From Pseudomonadota bacterium (GTDB taxonomy: Bacteria > Desulfobacterota > Syntrophia > Syntrophales > JADFWA01), in contig JAUVKS010000116.1 of assembly GCA_030596145.1 (NCBI GenBank), positions 1 to 6,343 on the forward strand: a DNA stretch of 6,343 bases. The letters are read 5' to 3'. Shown here piece after piece: positions 5,398-6,343 of this stretch (positions are counted from its first letter, which is position 1; the number at the start of each line of letters is the position of its first letter). Below the pieces are notes generated by a model. That model saw nothing but the letters and a program-made list of their open reading frames with translations, ran no database searches and was not told where the DNA came from. The translations under genes were made by a program, and so were the position numbers.

Positions 5398-6343
5398 ACT
5401 TAAAGAGCTACGGGATGAGATTATCAGCAAACGGGACCCTGACAAGCCAAGCATTTCTGTATGTGGAGGTACGGGCTGTCATGCGTATGGATGTGAGGAG
5501 GTTGCAACCACATTCAAGAGCGAAATAGAGCGACAGGGGTTAAGCGAAAAAGTTGATTTAAGGTTTACCGGCTGCCACGGTTTTTGCGAGCGTGGCCCGC
5601 TGGTTGTTATACATCCAGAAAAGATATTCTACCAACATGTTGCCCAGAAGGATGTTGCCAAAATAGTCGAAGAGACGATTGTCAAGGGTAATATTATAGA
5701 GGAACTCCTCTATATTGACCCGGCAAGTGGGGAGAAAACACACCTCGAAGGTGATGTTCCCTTTTACAAAAAGCAGGAGAGAATCATCTTTGGCAGTAAC
5801 GGTATTATTGATCCCACAAGTATAGAGGACTACCTTGCGATTGATGGTTATTCTGCCATGTCCACGGTGTTTTCCGAGATGAAACCTGAAGAAGTGATTG
5901 AGGAAGTCAAGAAGGCCGGGTTGCGTGGCCGCGGTGGAGGCGGATTTCCCGCAGGCAGAAAGTGGGAATCCTGTCGTAATGCCCCATCACTGGATGGTAT
6001 TCGCTACGTCATCGGAAACGCCGACGAGGGCGACCCCGGAGCTTACATGGACAGGAGTCTTCTTGAAGGCAACCCCCACAGCATCATAGAGGGAATGATA
6101 ATCGGTGCATACGCGATAGGTTCACATGATGGATATATCTACGTGCGCCACGAATATCCCCTGGCCGTGAAGAACCTGGAAATAGCGTTAGAGCAGGCGA
6201 GGGAATACGGCCTTCTTGGAGAAGACATACTTGGCTCCGGCTTTGACTTTGACATCAAGATCGCACGGGGGGGTGGCGCATTCATCTGCGGAGAATCAAC
6301 AGCCCTTATGGCATCCCTGGAGGGAAAGATAGGCGAGCCGCGT
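5372..6343 (+). CDS. nuoF: NuoF/HndC-like FMN- and NADH-binding subunit, 3' end outside the window
   Basis: The frame is open from ATG 5372 to the window edge, giving 324 residues of a protein normally near 600. An extra thioredoxin-like [2Fe-2S] domain comes first (about 25-110) with C31, C36, C68 and C72 in the C-x4-C and C-x3-C pattern (C41 is additional). The 51-kDa flavoprotein core follows: GLRGRGGGGFPAG (183-195) for FMN/NADH, NADEGDPGAYMDR (216-228), and ARGGGAFICGESTALMASLEG (298-318). The added N-terminal domain is typical of HndC, HydB and HytB subunits of electron-bifurcating hydrogenases and of related NAD-dependent formate dehydrogenases, not of complex I NuoF. It would oxidise or reduce NAD(H) through FMN and pass electrons by iron-sulfur clusters to a catalytic subunit encoded downstream. 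GAGAGG lies 8 nt before the ATG. The 26-nt overlap with the nuoE-like gene indicates one operon. The missing C-terminus should hold the [4Fe-4S] site and possibly ferredoxin domains. Confidence 0.93.
   Translation, partial: MKKLKSPIELKELRDEIISKRDPDKPSISVCGGTGCHAYGCEEVATTFKSEIERQGLSEKVDLRFTGCHGFCERGPLVVIHPEKIFYQHVAQKDVAKIVEETIVKGNIIEELLYIDPASGEKTHLEGDVPFYKKQERIIFGSNGIIDPTSIEDYLAIDGYSAMSTVFSEMKPEEVIEEVKKAGLRGRGGGGFPAGRKWESCRNAPSLDGIRYVIGNADEGDPGAYMDRSLLEGNPHSIIEGMIIGAYAIGSHDGYIYVRHEYPLAVKNLEIALEQAREYGLLGEDILGSGFDFDIKIARGGGAFICGESTALMASLEGKIGEPR

Noticed and set aside
1..6343. CRISPR array, tRNA, rRNA or transposase
   Set aside because: No regularly spaced repeats, cloverleaf arms, rRNA signatures or transposase motifs were found on either strand.

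Overview
The window looks like chromosomal DNA of an anaerobic bacterium with moderate G+C. The content (a NifA-like sigma-54 activator, a -24/-12 promoter, a diaphorase module of the bifurcating-hydrogenase/formate-dehydrogenase type, an LhgO-like oxidase and a split GMP-synthetase-like ATP pyrophosphatase) fits a Desulfobacterota/deltaproteobacterial or syntroph-like lineage. That placement is an inference from gene content; no rRNA or other phylogenetic marker is present.

Layout. Positions 6-1127 (+) encode an FAD-dependent oxidoreductase of the L-2-hydroxyglutarate oxidase family. A 181-bp convergent gap follows, with a perfect hairpin and a degenerate 7-mer tandem repeat but no gene. Three minus-strand genes follow, read from right to left: a sigma-54 enhancer-binding protein (4370-2847), a YajD-like HNH nuclease with a TTG start (2773-2300), and a stand-alone GMP-synthase-type ATP-pyrophosphatase (2274-1309). 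The last two are only 25 bp apart and probably cotranscribed. A 523-bp divergent region (4371-4893) separates the regulator from a plus-strand operon: a NuoE/HndA-like [2Fe-2S] subunit (4894-5397), overlapped by 26 nt by a NuoF/HndC-like FMN/NADH subunit (5372 onward) that runs off the right edge.

How it fits together. The divergent region carries a strong match to the sigma-54 consensus (4683-4698, GG-N10-GC spacing) directed at the nuoEF-like operon, and the divergently transcribed neighbour is a complete GAF-AAA+-Fis sigma-54 activator. The simplest reading is a local switch in which the activator senses a signal through its GAF domain and turns on an NAD(H)-linked electron-transfer complex. 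The catalytic subunit (hydrogenase, formate dehydrogenase or other) lies beyond the window. The same region holds a perfect 7-bp inverted repeat beside the promoter, a possible sigma-70 promoter for the regulator, a 5'-UTR hairpin, and a 27-codon CxxC mini-ORF ending in TAG directly against the nuoE Shine-Dalgarno sequence and in the nuoE frame.

No tRNA, rRNA, CRISPR array or intact insertion sequence was seen. Nothing here is clearly an undescribed multi-gene system. The most unusual parts are the divergent control region with its mini-ORF and the divergent GMP-synthase-like ATP-pyrophosphatase.
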